The position numbers and the translations under genes were made by a program. Below, piece after piece: positions 1-9,403 of a stretch of DNA of 64,000 bases. The notes beneath the pieces were generated by a model. The model worked only from the letters and a program-made list of their open reading frames with translations. It ran no database searches and was not told the origin of the DNA. This DNA comes from Weeksella virosa DSM 16922. GTDB lineage: Bacteria; Bacteroidota; Bacteroidia; Flavobacteriales; Weeksellaceae. Each line of letters starts with the position of its first letter. The first letter of the stretch is position 1. Location: contig NC_015144.1 in NCBI RefSeq assembly GCF_000189415.1, forward strand, positions 1,722,001 through 1,786,000. Reading direction: 5' to 3'.

Positions 1-774
1 GAAACGATCAACTATCAAAAAGAGCACGATATGGATTATAATCGAGTTCGAATGCAAACTTACAAGCTAGGACCTTCATTTTTCAAGATTTTCAACAATA
101 CTGGACGACTAGATTTTTTTGCCAATTACCGATATGCAAAAGTTGAAAGAAACTTAGACCGCATCGTGAACGATGATCCTTCGGTTCATTACCGTGTATT
201 CAATGGCCAAAACTTTGGCGAGATAGGAGCAAGTTATCTATTCAGAAACTACGACAATCTTTCTCTACCAACGATGGGATTCACGTTTTCTTTCTTGGCA
301 AAATGGGTGAATAACCTAGATTATTTAGAGCGTAACTTTCAATACATAGAAGCCAATATTGGATTCACACATAAACTCATCAACAACGGACGGCTTACTC
401 TTGCATCTATGGTAAAAGGGAAAGCACTTTTTGGTGATGGTTACGAGTTTTACCAAGCGACAAATATCGGTGGCGACCAAGATTTACGAGGATATCGAAC
501 AGGTCGTTTTACTGGTGAACAAGCCTTTGTACACTCAACAGACCTACGGTATAATCTTACAAAAGTAAAAACATTTATTCCTTTGCAAATAGGTGTTTTT
601 ACTGGTTTTGATTACGGAAGAATTTGGATGAAAGATGAAAATTCTACCAAATGGCACAATGCCCTAGGTGGAGGAATTTGGATAAACGGTGCACGAGCAA
701 TCACAGGGACTTTATCTTTTTTCAAAGGAGAAGATCCTGGGCGTGTAGTTTTCGGGCTCAATTTTGGTTTCTGA
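1..774 (+). CDS. C-terminal outer-membrane beta-barrel (Omp85/D15-like), 5' partial
   Basis: The reading frame is open from base 1, so the gene starts outside the window; the ATG at 31 is only an internal methionine. About 257 residues are visible. They show alternating aromatic/polar strands typical of an outer-membrane barrel, a GGDQDLRGYR motif like the conserved G-x-RGY segment of Omp85/D15 barrels, and a terminal strand ending in Phe (FGLNFGF). In flavobacteria such barrels occur alone or fused behind a calcineurin-like phosphoesterase. The N-terminal part needed to decide is missing. It is followed by a hairpin terminator and converges on tex. The barrel is well supported; the specific role is unknown. 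Confidence 0.7.
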   Translation, partial: ETINYQKEHDMDYNRVRMQTYKLGPSFFKIFNNTGRLDFFANYRYAKVERNLDRIVNDDPSVHYRVFNGQNFGEIGASYLFRNYDNLSLPTMGFTFSFLAKWVNNLDYLERNFQYIEANIGFTHKLINNGRLTLASMVKGKALFGDGYEFYQATNIGGDQDLRGYRTGRFTGEQAFVHSTDLRYNLTKVKTFIPLQIGVFTGFDYGRIWMKDENSTKWHNALGGGIWINGARAITGTLSFFKGEDPGRVVFGLNFGF

Positions 775-801
775 TAATACTCTTGCTATCATACCCTAGT
801 C

Positions 802-833
802 AAAAGGAGCACAAATCTTTGGCTCCTTTTTTT
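802..833. terminator. Intrinsic terminator between the barrel gene and tex
   Basis: A 9-bp stem (AAAAGGAGC / GCTCCTTTT) encloses an 11-base loop and is followed by a run of T on the + strand. It lies between convergent genes and may also serve the minus strand, where the T run is shorter. Confidence 0.75.
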
Positions 834-866
834 CTTCCCGATAAGATGAAATACTTTCGGCAAAAA

Positions 867-2996
867 TCAATCTATCAAAGAAAGCTGGAATTTCCTGTTT
901 TCTAAATCTATGCTCACTACGGTAACAAGTAATTCTTGGTGCATATGAATTTTGCTATTCACATCAGCAATAAATTCTTTTGCAATTTTAGACACATGAA
1001 GCAAACCATTTTCTTTGATTCCGACATCTACAAAACAACCAAAATGTGTAATGTTTTGCACGATTCCAGGAAGCCTCAGACCTACTTTAAGATCTTCCAA
1101 GTTCTTAATTTTAGGGTTGAATGAAAAAACTTTTCCTTGTTTTCTAGGATCAAGACCAGGTTTCTCTAATTCTTTCAGTAAATCTTTTAGGTACAATTCA
1201 CCCATTTCTTTTTGGGTATATTTTCCTATTTCGATGGTAGACAAAACTTCTTTATTTCCTATCAAATCTTCACTTTTCATACCCAAATCATTCGCTATTT
1301 TTTCTACTATAGAATAACTTTCAGGATGAACAGCCGAATTGTCGAGCTTGTTTTTTCCATTTGCAATGCGTAAAAAAGCCGAAGCTTGTAAAAATGCTTT
1401 TTCTCCAAAACTAGGAACTTTTAATAAATCTTTCCGACACTCAAAAGGACCATTTTTAGTGCGATATTGAACGATGTTTTCGGCAAGTTTTTTCCCAATC
1501 CCCGAAACATATTGCAACAAATGTGGACTTGCCGTATTGAGATTTACTCCAACTTGGTTTACACAAAACATCACCGTTTGGTCGAGCTCTTCTTTGAGCA
1601 AAGTTTGGTTAACATCGTGCTGATACTGCCCAATACCAATGGATTTAGGGTTTATTTTTACCAACTCGGCCAATGGATCAGATAAGCGTCGACCTATAGA
1701 AACTGCTCCCCGAACCGTAACATCTTTGTCTGGGAATTCTTCCCGAGCAATTGCAGAAGCAGAATAAATAGATGCACCAGCTTCGCTAACTACAAAAACA
1801 TCGAGCGGTCTATCAAATGCAATTTTTTGGATAAAATGCTCTGTTTCTCTCGAAGCGGTTCCGTTACCAATGGCAATTGCCTGTATTTGGTAGGCATTGA
1901 CCAATGAACGGATTTTCTTTTGTGCTGGAATCGATTCGTTTTTTGGGGCATGGGGATAAATATTCTCATTGTGCAATAATCCGCCATTTTCATCTAAGCA
2001 TACAACTTTGCATCCCGATTTGAAACCTGGATCTATCGCTAAAATTCTTTTCTCACCGTAGGGCGGTGTAAGCAGTAATTGTTGCAAATTTTTAGAGAAG
2101 ATTGAAATAGAAAGGACATCTGCATCTTTTTTGGCTTGTTGCATTAGTTCCGTTGTTAGCGAAGGTTCTAAGTATTTCGTGTAGGCTTCTTTACATGCTG
2201 TCTCTAGAAAGTTTTGTACTTCTTTTTGTTGTGTTTTGATGATTTTTTGTCTGATGATTTCTAGAGCCTGCTGTTGATCGAATGCTAATTTTACGCGCAA
2301 CAAACCCTCGTTTTCACCTCTTAGAACAGCCAATAATCGGTGAGCCGGAATTCTTTTTATGGGTTCTTCAAAATCAAAATAATTAGAAAATTTACTAGCA
2401 TTTTCTTCCGACTCTTTCCCTTTGATCAAAAGACTCTTTACTTTACCCTCATGGAACATGGCTTTGCGCAATTGTTTTCTCACGTTCTCATGCTCATTAA
2501 TCCACTGTGTGATAATATGTTTGGCACCATCCAGTGCGTCTTTAGTTGTTGTAATCTCTCGACTAAGATATTTTTTTTGTAAATTCTCCCAATCCAATGC
2601 TGTGTTTTGCTTCATGATAATTTTAGCCAAAGGCATCAAGCCATTATCAATCGCAGTCATTGCCAATGTTTTTCTTTTCTTTTTATACGGTAAATACCAA
2701 TCTTCTAGTTGGGTCGGATTATAACAATTCTCTATTTTGATACGTAATTCTTCTGAAAGTTTACCTTGTTCTTGTATAGTTTCTAGGATATTTTGTTTAC
2801 GTTTTAGTAAAGTTTCAAAATTTTTTTTCTTTTTTAAAATTGTAGATAACATAACCTCATCTAAATTGCCTGTTTGGTCTTTTCTATATCTTGCAATAAA
2901 GGGAATGGAAGCATCTTGCTCAAAAAGCACGATGATGTTTCTTAGAGTTTTGGGTGGAATTTGTGTTTCTTTTTCTAAATATGTCTCTAGATTCAT
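867..2996 (-). CDS. tex: Tex-family RNA-binding transcription accessory protein
   Basis: The 709-residue protein has the Tex layout. It starts with a helical N-terminal region (IPFIARYRKDQTGNLDE is a Tex signature), followed by a YqgF/RNase H-like domain near residues 315-440 (ILAIDPGFKSGCK, and later AIGNGTASRETE). Next comes a helix-hairpin-helix segment (LLQYVSGIGKKLAENIV), and finally an S1 RNA-binding domain (GIVQNITHFGCFVDVGI, DVNSKIHMHQ). Tex binds nucleic acid and is linked to transcription and translation fitness; the exact role is unsettled. Length is slightly below the 750-780 of proteobacterial Tex. It appears monocistronic, convergent with the preceding barrel gene. Confidence 0.93.
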   Translation of the reverse strand: MNLETYLEKETQIPPKTLRNIIVLFEQDASIPFIARYRKDQTGNLDEVMLSTILKKKKNFETLLKRKQNILETIQEQGKLSEELRIKIENCYNPTQLEDWYLPYKKKRKTLAMTAIDNGLMPLAKIIMKQNTALDWENLQKKYLSREITTTKDALDGAKHIITQWINEHENVRKQLRKAMFHEGKVKSLLIKGKESEENASKFSNYFDFEEPIKRIPAHRLLAVLRGENEGLLRVKLAFDQQQALEIIRQKIIKTQQKEVQNFLETACKEAYTKYLEPSLTTELMQQAKKDADVLSISIFSKNLQQLLLTPPYGEKRILAIDPGFKSGCKVVCLDENGGLLHNENIYPHAPKNESIPAQKKIRSLVNAYQIQAIAIGNGTASRETEHFIQKIAFDRPLDVFVVSEAGASIYSASAIAREEFPDKDVTVRGAVSIGRRLSDPLAELVKINPKSIGIGQYQHDVNQTLLKEELDQTVMFCVNQVGVNLNTASPHLLQYVSGIGKKLAENIVQYRTKNGPFECRKDLLKVPSFGEKAFLQASAFLRIANGKNKLDNSAVHPESYSIVEKIANDLGMKSEDLIGNKEVLSTIEIGKYTQKEMGELYLKDLLKELEKPGLDPRKQGKVFSFNPKIKNLEDLKVGLRLPGIVQNITHFGCFVDVGIKENGLLHVSKIAKEFIADVNSKIHMHQELLVTVVSIDLENRKFQLSLID

Positions 2997-3091
2997 TGTA
3001 TTGGTAATCGTTTAATGAAAATTACTAAAAGTTACGGATTATGCATTGTAATTAAAAATACATGTATAATTATAATAATAAAAAGCATTAT

Positions 3092-3120
3092 TTGATGAAT
3101 AATCCTTAAAAATAAATTTG
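3092..3120 (+). promoter_or_regulatory. Bacteroidota-type promoter (TTG - 18 bp - TAAATTTG)
   Basis: A TTG at 3092-3094 and a perfect TAnnTTTG box at 3113-3120 are separated by 18 bp, within the 17-23 bp typical of Bacteroidota housekeeping promoters. Transcription would begin near 3125 and run into a hairpin/T-run at 3202-3236 before reaching the thioesterase gene at 3265. Confidence 0.6.
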
Positions 3121-3124
3121 CTTA

Positions 3125-3236
3125 ATTAAAAATCTTGTTCTATATTCGCGATAGAGAACTAAGATGAGTTTTTTTAGTGTTAATTGAACAAAAACAATCA
3201 GAAGGGGTTTTGGTATTTTGCCAAACCTCTTTTTTT
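3125..3236 (+). ncRNA. Candidate small RNA or attenuated leader upstream of the thioesterase gene
   Basis: This stretch of about 110 bases has no open reading frame of note but is bounded by a consensus promoter and a terminator-like hairpin followed by seven T. A first possible stem (GTTCT...AGAAC, 3137-3159) precedes the terminator. It could be an independent small RNA or a leader that controls the thioesterase gene starting 28 bases downstream. No known family was recognised. Confidence 0.35.
3202..3236 (+). terminator. Terminator-like hairpin before the thioesterase gene
   Basis: An imperfect stem AAGGGGTTTTGG / CCAAACCTCTT (one bulged T, one G-T pair) with a short loop is followed by TTTTTTT. 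Lying 28 bases upstream of a same-strand gene, it ends a short transcript or acts as an attenuator. Confidence 0.55.
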
Positions 3237-3264
3237 ATGAATTTGTCTACAAAATTACAGTATT

Positions 3265-3693
3265 ATGCCAAGAATAAAAGTAGATGTCGCTGAAAACCCT
3301 ATTTTCCAGACAATAATTCCGGTTCGTATCACCGACCTTAATTACGGAAACCATTTAGGTAATGACTCTTTGTTATCGATAATTCATGAGGCGCGTGTGC
3401 AGTTTCTTTATTCTCTAGGTTACTCTGAGCAAAATTTTGCAGGCGTTGGATTGATCATGGCCGACGTTGCCATAGAATATAAATCGCAAGGTTATTATGC
3501 TGACCAGTTGAAGGTTTCTATAGGAGTAAAAGATATAAGTCGTGTTGGTTTTGATATCACATATTCCATAACAAAATCAGAAAACGGTAGAGAAATCATC
3601 GTAGCAAAAGCCAAAACAGGAATGGTTACTTTTGATTATTCACTAAATAAGGTGATCGAACTTCCTGCTACATTTTTAGAAAAACTACCATAA
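3265..3693 (+). CDS. Acyl-CoA thioesterase family protein (4HBT hotdog fold)
   Basis: The 142-residue protein matches the YbgC/4HBT single-hotdog pattern. VRITDLNYGNHLGNDSLLSIIHEARVQF contains the family's D-x-N-x-H-x(n)-E arrangement, followed by the long helix and the beta strands of the hotdog sheet (LKVSIGVKDISRVGFDITYSI). These enzymes hydrolyse acyl-CoA or acyl-ACP thioesters; the substrate cannot be read from sequence. It sits 33 bases before the rRNA methyltransferase gene and is probably co-transcribed with it. Confidence 0.82.
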   Translation: MPRIKVDVAENPIFQTIIPVRITDLNYGNHLGNDSLLSIIHEARVQFLYSLGYSEQNFAGVGLIMADVAIEYKSQGYYADQLKVSIGVKDISRVGFDITYSITKSENGREIIVAKAKTGMVTFDYSLNKVIELPATFLEKLP

Positions 3694-3726
3694 TAATCAA
3701 CACTCAATGCTTACCTTTGTGCTCTT

Positions 3727-4938
3727 ATGAAGATATTACCATTTAGAAACTTATTTGTAGGAATAATCGATACACTAGCTGAAGTTTTTTTTGAGGGCAA
3801 ATATGCCGATAAAGAACTAGAACGAGTCCTAAAATCTAATCGATCTTGGGGTGCAAGAGATCGTGCATTCATTGCCGAAACGGTTTATGATTTGGTTCGT
3901 TGGAAGCGTTTGGTAGAAGGTTCTATGAGTAAACCTTTGAGTCGAGATACACTTTGGGAATTTGTAGGCACTTGGTTTATCATGAATATGGCAGAGGAAC
4001 AACATCTGCCGAGTTGGGATGAATTTCGACATCTCAATCCAAAAGAAATAATAAAACGTCACCATCAATCAGCAAAAAATCCGGCGGTAGCACAATCTTT
4101 TCCAGATTGGTTGTACGCTTTGGGTGAAAAAGAATTGGGCGAACAATGGATAAAAGAGGTAGAAGCACTTAATCAACAAGCACCAACCGTTATACGAGTA
4201 AATACCTTGAAAATCGACCGAAAGTCTTTACATAAAGAATTAAAAGAAAATAAAATCAAAACGCATATCTTATCCAAGTTTCAAGATGCTTTAGAGTTGG
4301 ATGAAAAGATGAATATCTTCAGAACAGATGCATTCCAGAATGGTTTTTTCGAAGTTCAGGATGCTGGATCACAGCTCATTGCTCCTTTTTTGCGTGTAGA
4401 GCCTGGCCAACGTGTAATTGATGCTTGTGCAGGAGCAGGAGGTAAAACTTTGCATTTGGCATCTTTGATGAAAAATAAAGGACAAATTATTGCGATGGAT
4501 ATCCATGAATGGAAGCTGAAAGAACTGAAAAAACGAGCTAAACGTAACAATGTACAGAATGTTCAAACCAGATTAATCGAATCTAAAACAATCAAAAGGA
4601 TGGAAGAATCTTGCGATCGTTTACTTATCGATGCACCATGTAGTGGTTTGGGAGTTCTCAAAAGAAATCCAGATGCAAAATGGAAATTGCAGCCCGAGTT
4701 TATCGAAAACATCAAGAATGAACAAGCTAAAATATTGGATAGCTACTCGAAAATGGTAAAAAAAGGAGGGCTGATGGTTTATGCAACCTGTTCTATCTTA
4801 CCATCCGAAAATCAAGAACAAGTAGAAAAGTTTTTGGCAAATCATCCAGAATATACACTGATTCTAGATAAACAATATTTACCATCCGAATACGGTTATG
4901 ATGGTTTTTATATGGCTTTGATGGAAAGAAGATCATAA
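3727..4938 (+). CDS. RsmB/NOP-family RNA m5C methyltransferase
   Basis: The protein has 403 residues. An N-terminal NusB-like helical region (about 1-140) is followed by a Rossmann methyltransferase. The SAM-binding motif DACAGAGGK is at 232-240 and the catalytic-cysteine motifs are DAPCSG at 302-307 (Cys305) and ATCS (Cys355). The pair of cysteines is diagnostic of m5C RNA methyltransferases of the RsmB/Sun and NOP2 family. The likely target is 16S rRNA, but the exact position cannot be derived from the sequence. It converges on gcvP across a shared terminator. Confidence 0.88.
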   Translation: MKILPFRNLFVGIIDTLAEVFFEGKYADKELERVLKSNRSWGARDRAFIAETVYDLVRWKRLVEGSMSKPLSRDTLWEFVGTWFIMNMAEEQHLPSWDEFRHLNPKEIIKRHHQSAKNPAVAQSFPDWLYALGEKELGEQWIKEVEALNQQAPTVIRVNTLKIDRKSLHKELKENKIKTHILSKFQDALELDEKMNIFRTDAFQNGFFEVQDAGSQLIAPFLRVEPGQRVIDACAGAGGKTLHLASLMKNKGQIIAMDIHEWKLKELKKRAKRNNVQNVQTRLIESKTIKRMEESCDRLLIDAPCSGLGVLKRNPDAKWKLQPEFIENIKNEQAKILDSYSKMVKKGGLMVYATCSILPSENQEQVEKFLANHPEYTLILDKQYLPSEYGYDGFYMALMERRS

Positions 4939-5130
4939 TTTATTGCAGAACACACTATGCATTTATTGCAATAACGTATATTAATCAAGCTAATAGCAAT
5001 CCAAAACAAAACATTAATAGGTGAAAAGTCTTCTATAAAAAGTTAATATTTTTATTTAAAAGACTCAATAGTGGAAAGTTTTTGATTTCTTTTACACAAT
5101 AAAAAAAGAATTTCACTCTACAGAAAACAA

Positions 5131-5170
5131 AAAGGCTGTTTCCTAAATTTTAGAAAACAGCCTTTTTTTT
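5131..5170. terminator. Bidirectional terminator between rRNA methyltransferase and gcvP
   Basis: An AAAGGCTGTTT / AAAACAGCCTTT stem with an AT-rich loop is flanked by A and T runs on both sides, suitable for stopping both convergent transcripts. The 190 bases between 4939 and 5130 hold no gene I can support. Confidence 0.85.
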
Positions 5171-5195
5171 AATGTATAATTCTATATAATCAGAA

Positions 5196-8051
5196 TTAAT
5201 CCATATATGCTTCGATCGGAGCACACGTACAAACAAGGTTGCGGTCACCGTAAGCATCATCGATACGAGAAACCGAAGAGAAAAACTTACGCTCTCTTAC
5301 CCATTCTAGAGGATAAGCAGCTTTCGCACGTGTGTATGGATAATCCCATTCATCTGCCGTTAGTAAATGTTGCGGATGAGGTGCATTGTGCAATACGTTG
5401 TTGTCGGCAGGATACTCGCCGTTTGCAATTTCGTCTATCTCTGCACGAATAGCAATCATAGCTTCGCAAAAACGATCTAGTTCTGCTTTGTTTTCTGATT
5501 CTGTCGGTTCTACCATCAAGGTTCCGGCAACTGGGAAAGAAACGGTTGGTGCATGGAAACCATAGTCAATTAATCGTTTCGCAATATCAGTTACTTCAAT
5601 TCCTATTTTTTTAAATGGTCGACAATCTAAAATAAACTCGTGGGCTACAACTTTATTTGCATTGGTATAGAGAATATCATAATATTTCTCTAAGCGTGCT
5701 TTCATGTAATTGGCGTTGATAATCGCTCCTTGAGTAGCTTTGAGTAATCCTTCTGCACCGAGCATCAAAATATAGGTGTACGAAATAGGAAGAATAAATG
5801 CCGAACCATAAGGTGCTGCAGCAAAAGTATTGTTAGCCTCTTTACCTCCTGTTTCGATAAGCGGAGAAGAGCCTAAGAAAGGAGCTAAATGCGCCTTTAC
5901 ACAAATGGGTCCAACCCCTGGGCCACCACCTCCGTGTGGGATGGCGAAAGTTTTGTGTAGATTTAGGTGACAAACGTCTGCGCCGATATTTCCTGGAGAA
6001 GTAAGGCCAACTTGGGCATTCATATTAGCACCATCCATATATACTTGTCCGCCATAGGCATGAATCATTTCGGTTACTGCTTCGATATTACTATCAAATG
6101 CTCCGTACGTAGATGGATAAGTAATCATGAGTGCGGCTAGATTATCTTTATACTTTTCGCACTTTTCTTTCAGATCTTCTAAATCTGTTTCACCAGTTTC
6201 TAGGTTTTTTACAACGACAACTTGCATGCCAGCCATCGCAGCAGAAGCTGGGTTGGTACCGTGTGCAGATTGAGGAATAAGTGCAACATTACGGTGCCCT
6301 TCACCTTTCGACTCGAAATAAGATCGGATAACCATGAGCCCTGCATATTCACCTTGAGCACCAGAGTTGGGCTGAAGAGAAGTGGCATCGAAACCGGTAA
6401 TTTCTGCTAGGTATTTTTCTAAGTTTTTTATTAATGTTTGATATCCTTGTACCTGATCTTTTGGAGCAAAAGGGTGAATATTTCCCATTCTTTCCCATGA
6501 TAAATGAAGCAATTCTGTAGCAGCATTCAATTTCATTGTACAAGATCCTAGAGCAATCATCGATTGATTTAATGCTAAATCTTTGCGTTCTAATCGCTTG
6601 ATATAACGCATCAATTCTGTCTCGGTATGATATAATTTGAAGTTATCGTGGGTAAGGAAATCAGAAGTTCTTAATAAATCTTCAGGTAAGTATGAATCTT
6701 CTACTTCGAATTCGAATCCATCTTCGGTATTTTTTAGTGAAGCAAAAATGCTGATGATTTCGAATACATCTTCCTCTGAAGTCATTTCATCTATTGTGAT
6801 AGAAACTTTTCCTTCCTCGAAACCATTGATATTGATATCGTTTTCTCTAAACTTCGCTACCAAATCTTGTGTGTTATCCGTTTTGATTTGTACTGTATCA
6901 AAGAAATGAGTATTGGTAGTTTCATATCCTAAATGTTGAAGAGCAGCTTGTAAAATTCCGGCCTTGGTATGGATTTGATTAGCGATAAAAGTTAAACCTT
7001 CTTTCCCGTGGTAAACGGCGTAGAAAGATGCCATTACAGCCAAAAGTACTTGTGCTGTACAAATGTTAGAAGTTGCTTTCTCGCGCTTGATATGTTGTTC
7101 GCGTGTTTGCAACGCCATGCGAAGGGCGTAATTACCTAAACGATCTTGTGATACACCAATGATTCTTCCAGGTATTACTCGTTTGTATTCTTCTGTACAA
7201 GCCAGAAAAGCAGCATGTGGACCGCCATATCCCATAGGGATACCAAAGCGTTGTGAGGTACCTACAGCGATTTCTGCTCCCCATTCACCTGGTGGTGTTA
7301 AGAGAGTTAGAGCTAATAAATCAGTCGCAACAGCAACTTTTACTGCTGTAGCTTTTGCTTTCTCTACAAATGTTTGGTATTGATTGATTTGTCCGCCTTT
7401 GCCAATGTATTGTACAATAGCTCCGAAGAAAGTATCGTCGAGTTCAATGGTTTCGTAATTACCAACAACCAGTTCTATTCCCAACCCGTGAGCTTTTGTT
7501 TGTAGTACAGCAATCGATTGTGGGAATAAGTTGTCTGCTACGAAAAATTTGAGAACATTGTTTTTTTTCTGTTCACGAGAACGAGATTCCAAAAGCATAT
7601 GCATAGCTTCTCCACATGCAGTTCCTTCATCCAATAAAGAAGCGTTGGCAATTGGTAAACCTGTAAGGTCAGAAATTACTGTCTGAAAATTCAGTAATGC
7701 TTCTAATCTTCCTTGTGCTATTTCTGCTTGGTAGGGTGTGTATGCTGTATACCATCCTGGGTTTTCTAGTACGTTTCGTTGTATAGGGGCAGGTAAAATG
7801 GTCCCGTAATAACCGTAACCCAAATAGTTTTTTACTTTGGTGTTTTGAGCAGCTAATTCGGCTAAGTGATTAGTAGCTTCAAACTCAGAGAGAGCATCAG
7901 GTAAATCTAGTGTTTTACCAAGTCGAATTGTATTGGGTAAAGTTGCTTCGATTAGTTCTTCTATCGAATTTTTCCCGATAACCGATAGCATTTCGGTAAT
8001 CGTTTCGTCATGATTTCCGATATGACGTAATGAGAAATTGTTTGTGTTCAT
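5196..8051 (-). CDS. gcvP: Glycine dehydrogenase (decarboxylating), glycine cleavage P-protein
   Basis: The 951-residue protein is full length for the fused bacterial P-protein (about 950-960). P-protein removes CO2 from glycine and passes the aminomethyl group to the lipoyl H-protein. The PLP-lysine motif LNLHKTFAIPHGGGGPG lies near residue 700. The N-terminal half has the typical NFSLRHIG and GYYGT segments, and the C-terminal half has SCTMKLNA and QPNSGAQGEYAG. No gcvH or gcvT lies nearby. The dihydrolipoyl dehydrogenases elsewhere in the window could supply the L-protein. Confidence in the function is very high. Confidence 0.97.
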   Translation of the reverse strand: MNTNNFSLRHIGNHDETITEMLSVIGKNSIEELIEATLPNTIRLGKTLDLPDALSEFEATNHLAELAAQNTKVKNYLGYGYYGTILPAPIQRNVLENPGWYTAYTPYQAEIAQGRLEALLNFQTVISDLTGLPIANASLLDEGTACGEAMHMLLESRSREQKKNNVLKFFVADNLFPQSIAVLQTKAHGLGIELVVGNYETIELDDTFFGAIVQYIGKGGQINQYQTFVEKAKATAVKVAVATDLLALTLLTPPGEWGAEIAVGTSQRFGIPMGYGGPHAAFLACTEEYKRVIPGRIIGVSQDRLGNYALRMALQTREQHIKREKATSNICTAQVLLAVMASFYAVYHGKEGLTFIANQIHTKAGILQAALQHLGYETTNTHFFDTVQIKTDNTQDLVAKFRENDININGFEEGKVSITIDEMTSEEDVFEIISIFASLKNTEDGFEFEVEDSYLPEDLLRTSDFLTHDNFKLYHTETELMRYIKRLERKDLALNQSMIALGSCTMKLNAATELLHLSWERMGNIHPFAPKDQVQGYQTLIKNLEKYLAEITGFDATSLQPNSGAQGEYAGLMVIRSYFESKGEGHRNVALIPQSAHGTNPASAAMAGMQVVVVKNLETGETDLEDLKEKCEKYKDNLAALMITYPSTYGAFDSNIEAVTEMIHAYGGQVYMDGANMNAQVGLTSPGNIGADVCHLNLHKTFAIPHGGGGPGVGPICVKAHLAPFLGSSPLIETGGKEANNTFAAAPYGSAFILPISYTYILMLGAEGLLKATQGAIINANYMKARLEKYYDILYTNANKVVAHEFILDCRPFKKIGIEVTDIAKRLIDYGFHAPTVSFPVAGTLMVEPTESENKAELDRFCEAMIAIRAEIDEIANGEYPADNNVLHNAPHPQHLLTADEWDYPYTRAKAAYPLEWVRERKFFSSVSRIDDAYGDRNLVCTCAPIEAYMD

Positions 8052-8227
8052 TATTTTGTTTGCGTGAGTTTAATTTGTGCGTAAAAATACAAATTTTTAT
8101 TTTGACTTTGGATATTGCTTTAATCAATGTGTAGAATAACAATAGCTTTTTTCTTCTAAAAAAGAATTAAAATTGTACTGCAAATTTTTTAGAAAAATGT
8201 AATTTTATCGTAAGTTTATTTTTTAAT

Positions 8228-8560
8228 ATGAAAATCGATAGCCTAAAAGAAGTGGAAAAAGAAAAAGACTATCCGTTTCTGAAAAAATTAGAAACAAAAA
8301 TAGAAGCTGCAAAATTAGAAGACGCTAAGAAATCGAAAATGAAACGCGTTCATAAAAAAGGCTCTAATCAGATTGCTAAAAAAATGGGAGAAGAAGCAGT
8401 AGAGATGGTTATTGCCTCTGGCCAAGATAGCGATGATGACTTTCTAGAAGAATCAGCCGATGTGTTGTTCTATTATTTGATGGCATTGCACGATCGAGGT
8501 TTCCAATTAAAAGATGTCTTGCGAATCTTGAAAAATAGACACAGCAAGCAGAAAACGTAA
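8228..8560 (+). CDS. hisE: Phosphoribosyl-ATP pyrophosphohydrolase (HisE)
   Basis: The 110-residue all-helical protein carries the HisE/MazG-like signature KKMGEEAVEMVIAS...FLEESADVLFYYLMALHDRG, with the acidic metal-binding residues of the fold. HisE cleaves pyrophosphate from phosphoribosyl-ATP, the second step of histidine synthesis. The N-terminal 35 residues are more charged than usual. It stands alone here, without a HisI domain or other his genes; the next gene, 14 bases on, is an M48 protease. A related house-cleaning NTP pyrophosphatase is a less likely alternative. Confidence 0.8.
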   Translation: MKIDSLKEVEKEKDYPFLKKLETKIEAAKLEDAKKSKMKRVHKKGSNQIAKKMGEEAVEMVIASGQDSDDDFLEESADVLFYYLMALHDRGFQLKDVLRILKNRHSKQKT

Positions 8561-8574
8561 AAAAATATCTTAGT

Positions 8575-9354
8575 ATGCAAAAAGGAGGTAGTGTAACACT
8601 AAAAATTTTAGTGGCATTGGCTATTGTTATTTTTTCTGTTATCAAGTATTTTGCCTCTTCGGATGTGAATGAAATAACCGGAGAGAAACAATATATTTCT
8701 CTCTCGAAGGAAGATGAAATCGCATTGGGTATTAATTTTGCTCCACAAATGGCAAAAGAATTCGGTGGGCTTTCTACCAATAAAGAAATGCAAAATTTGG
8801 TTCAACAAGTGGGAAATCGATTGGTGAAAAATACCGATGCAGCAAGAACTTCCTACCCATTTCATTTTTATGTATTAGCCGATTCGCAAACAGTCAATGC
8901 CTTTGCTTTACCTGGAGGGCCGATTTTTATTACAGAAGGATTGTTCAGAAGATTGAAAAACGAAGATCAATTAGGTGGAGTTCTTGGGCACGAAATAGGG
9001 CACGTAATTGCGCGGCATAGTGCAGAACAAATATCCAAACAAGCACTTACGCAAGGATTAGTAGGTGCTGCTGGTGTGGCAAGCGGAGATGTTAATACGG
9101 CACAATATGCCCAGTTTATTGCCAACATGGTAAACCTGAAATATGGGAGAAGTGATGAATTAGAAGCCGATGATTTGGGTGTTCGGTTTATGATTCAGGC
9201 AGGATACAACCCCGAAGCGCTAATAGGTGTAATGGATATACTAGAAGACGCTTCTGGCAGAGTAGCCGTACCAGAATGGCAAAGTTCTCATCCATCGCCT
9301 AGTAATCGTCGGATCAAAATAAAAGAAGCTATCGAAAAATATCAACAACCATAA
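8575..9354 (+). CDS. M48-family zinc metalloprotease (BepA/LoiP-like)
   Basis: The 259-residue protein has an N-terminal hydrophobic segment (residues 8-23), probably a signal anchor or uncleaved signal. Its catalytic motif is LGHEIGHVIARH (HExxH), with the downstream third zinc ligand in SDELEADDLGVRFM. The order matches single-domain M48 proteases of BepA/LoiP type that work in the envelope on misfolded proteins. It lies 14 bases after hisE, so the two are probably co-transcribed despite unrelated roles. The start is the first ATG before the membrane segment. Confidence 0.87.
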   Translation: MQKGGSVTLKILVALAIVIFSVIKYFASSDVNEITGEKQYISLSKEDEIALGINFAPQMAKEFGGLSTNKEMQNLVQQVGNRLVKNTDAARTSYPFHFYVLADSQTVNAFALPGGPIFITEGLFRRLKNEDQLGGVLGHEIGHVIARHSAEQISKQALTQGLVGAAGVASGDVNTAQYAQFIANMVNLKYGRSDELEADDLGVRFMIQAGYNPEALIGVMDILEDASGRVAVPEWQSSHPSPSNRRIKIKEAIEKYQQP

Positions 9355-9403
9355 ACCCCTGGATAGTAACTAAGCCTATTCCAAAACAAAAAGAAAGATA
9401 TTC

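Noticed and set aside
31-774. ATG at 31 as a true gene start
   Set aside because: The frame is open to base 1 and the barrel is incomplete, so the gene begins outside the window.
8409-8780. 123-codon minus-strand frame over hisE and the M48 gene
   Set aside because: It is antisense to two well-supported genes and crosses their boundary.
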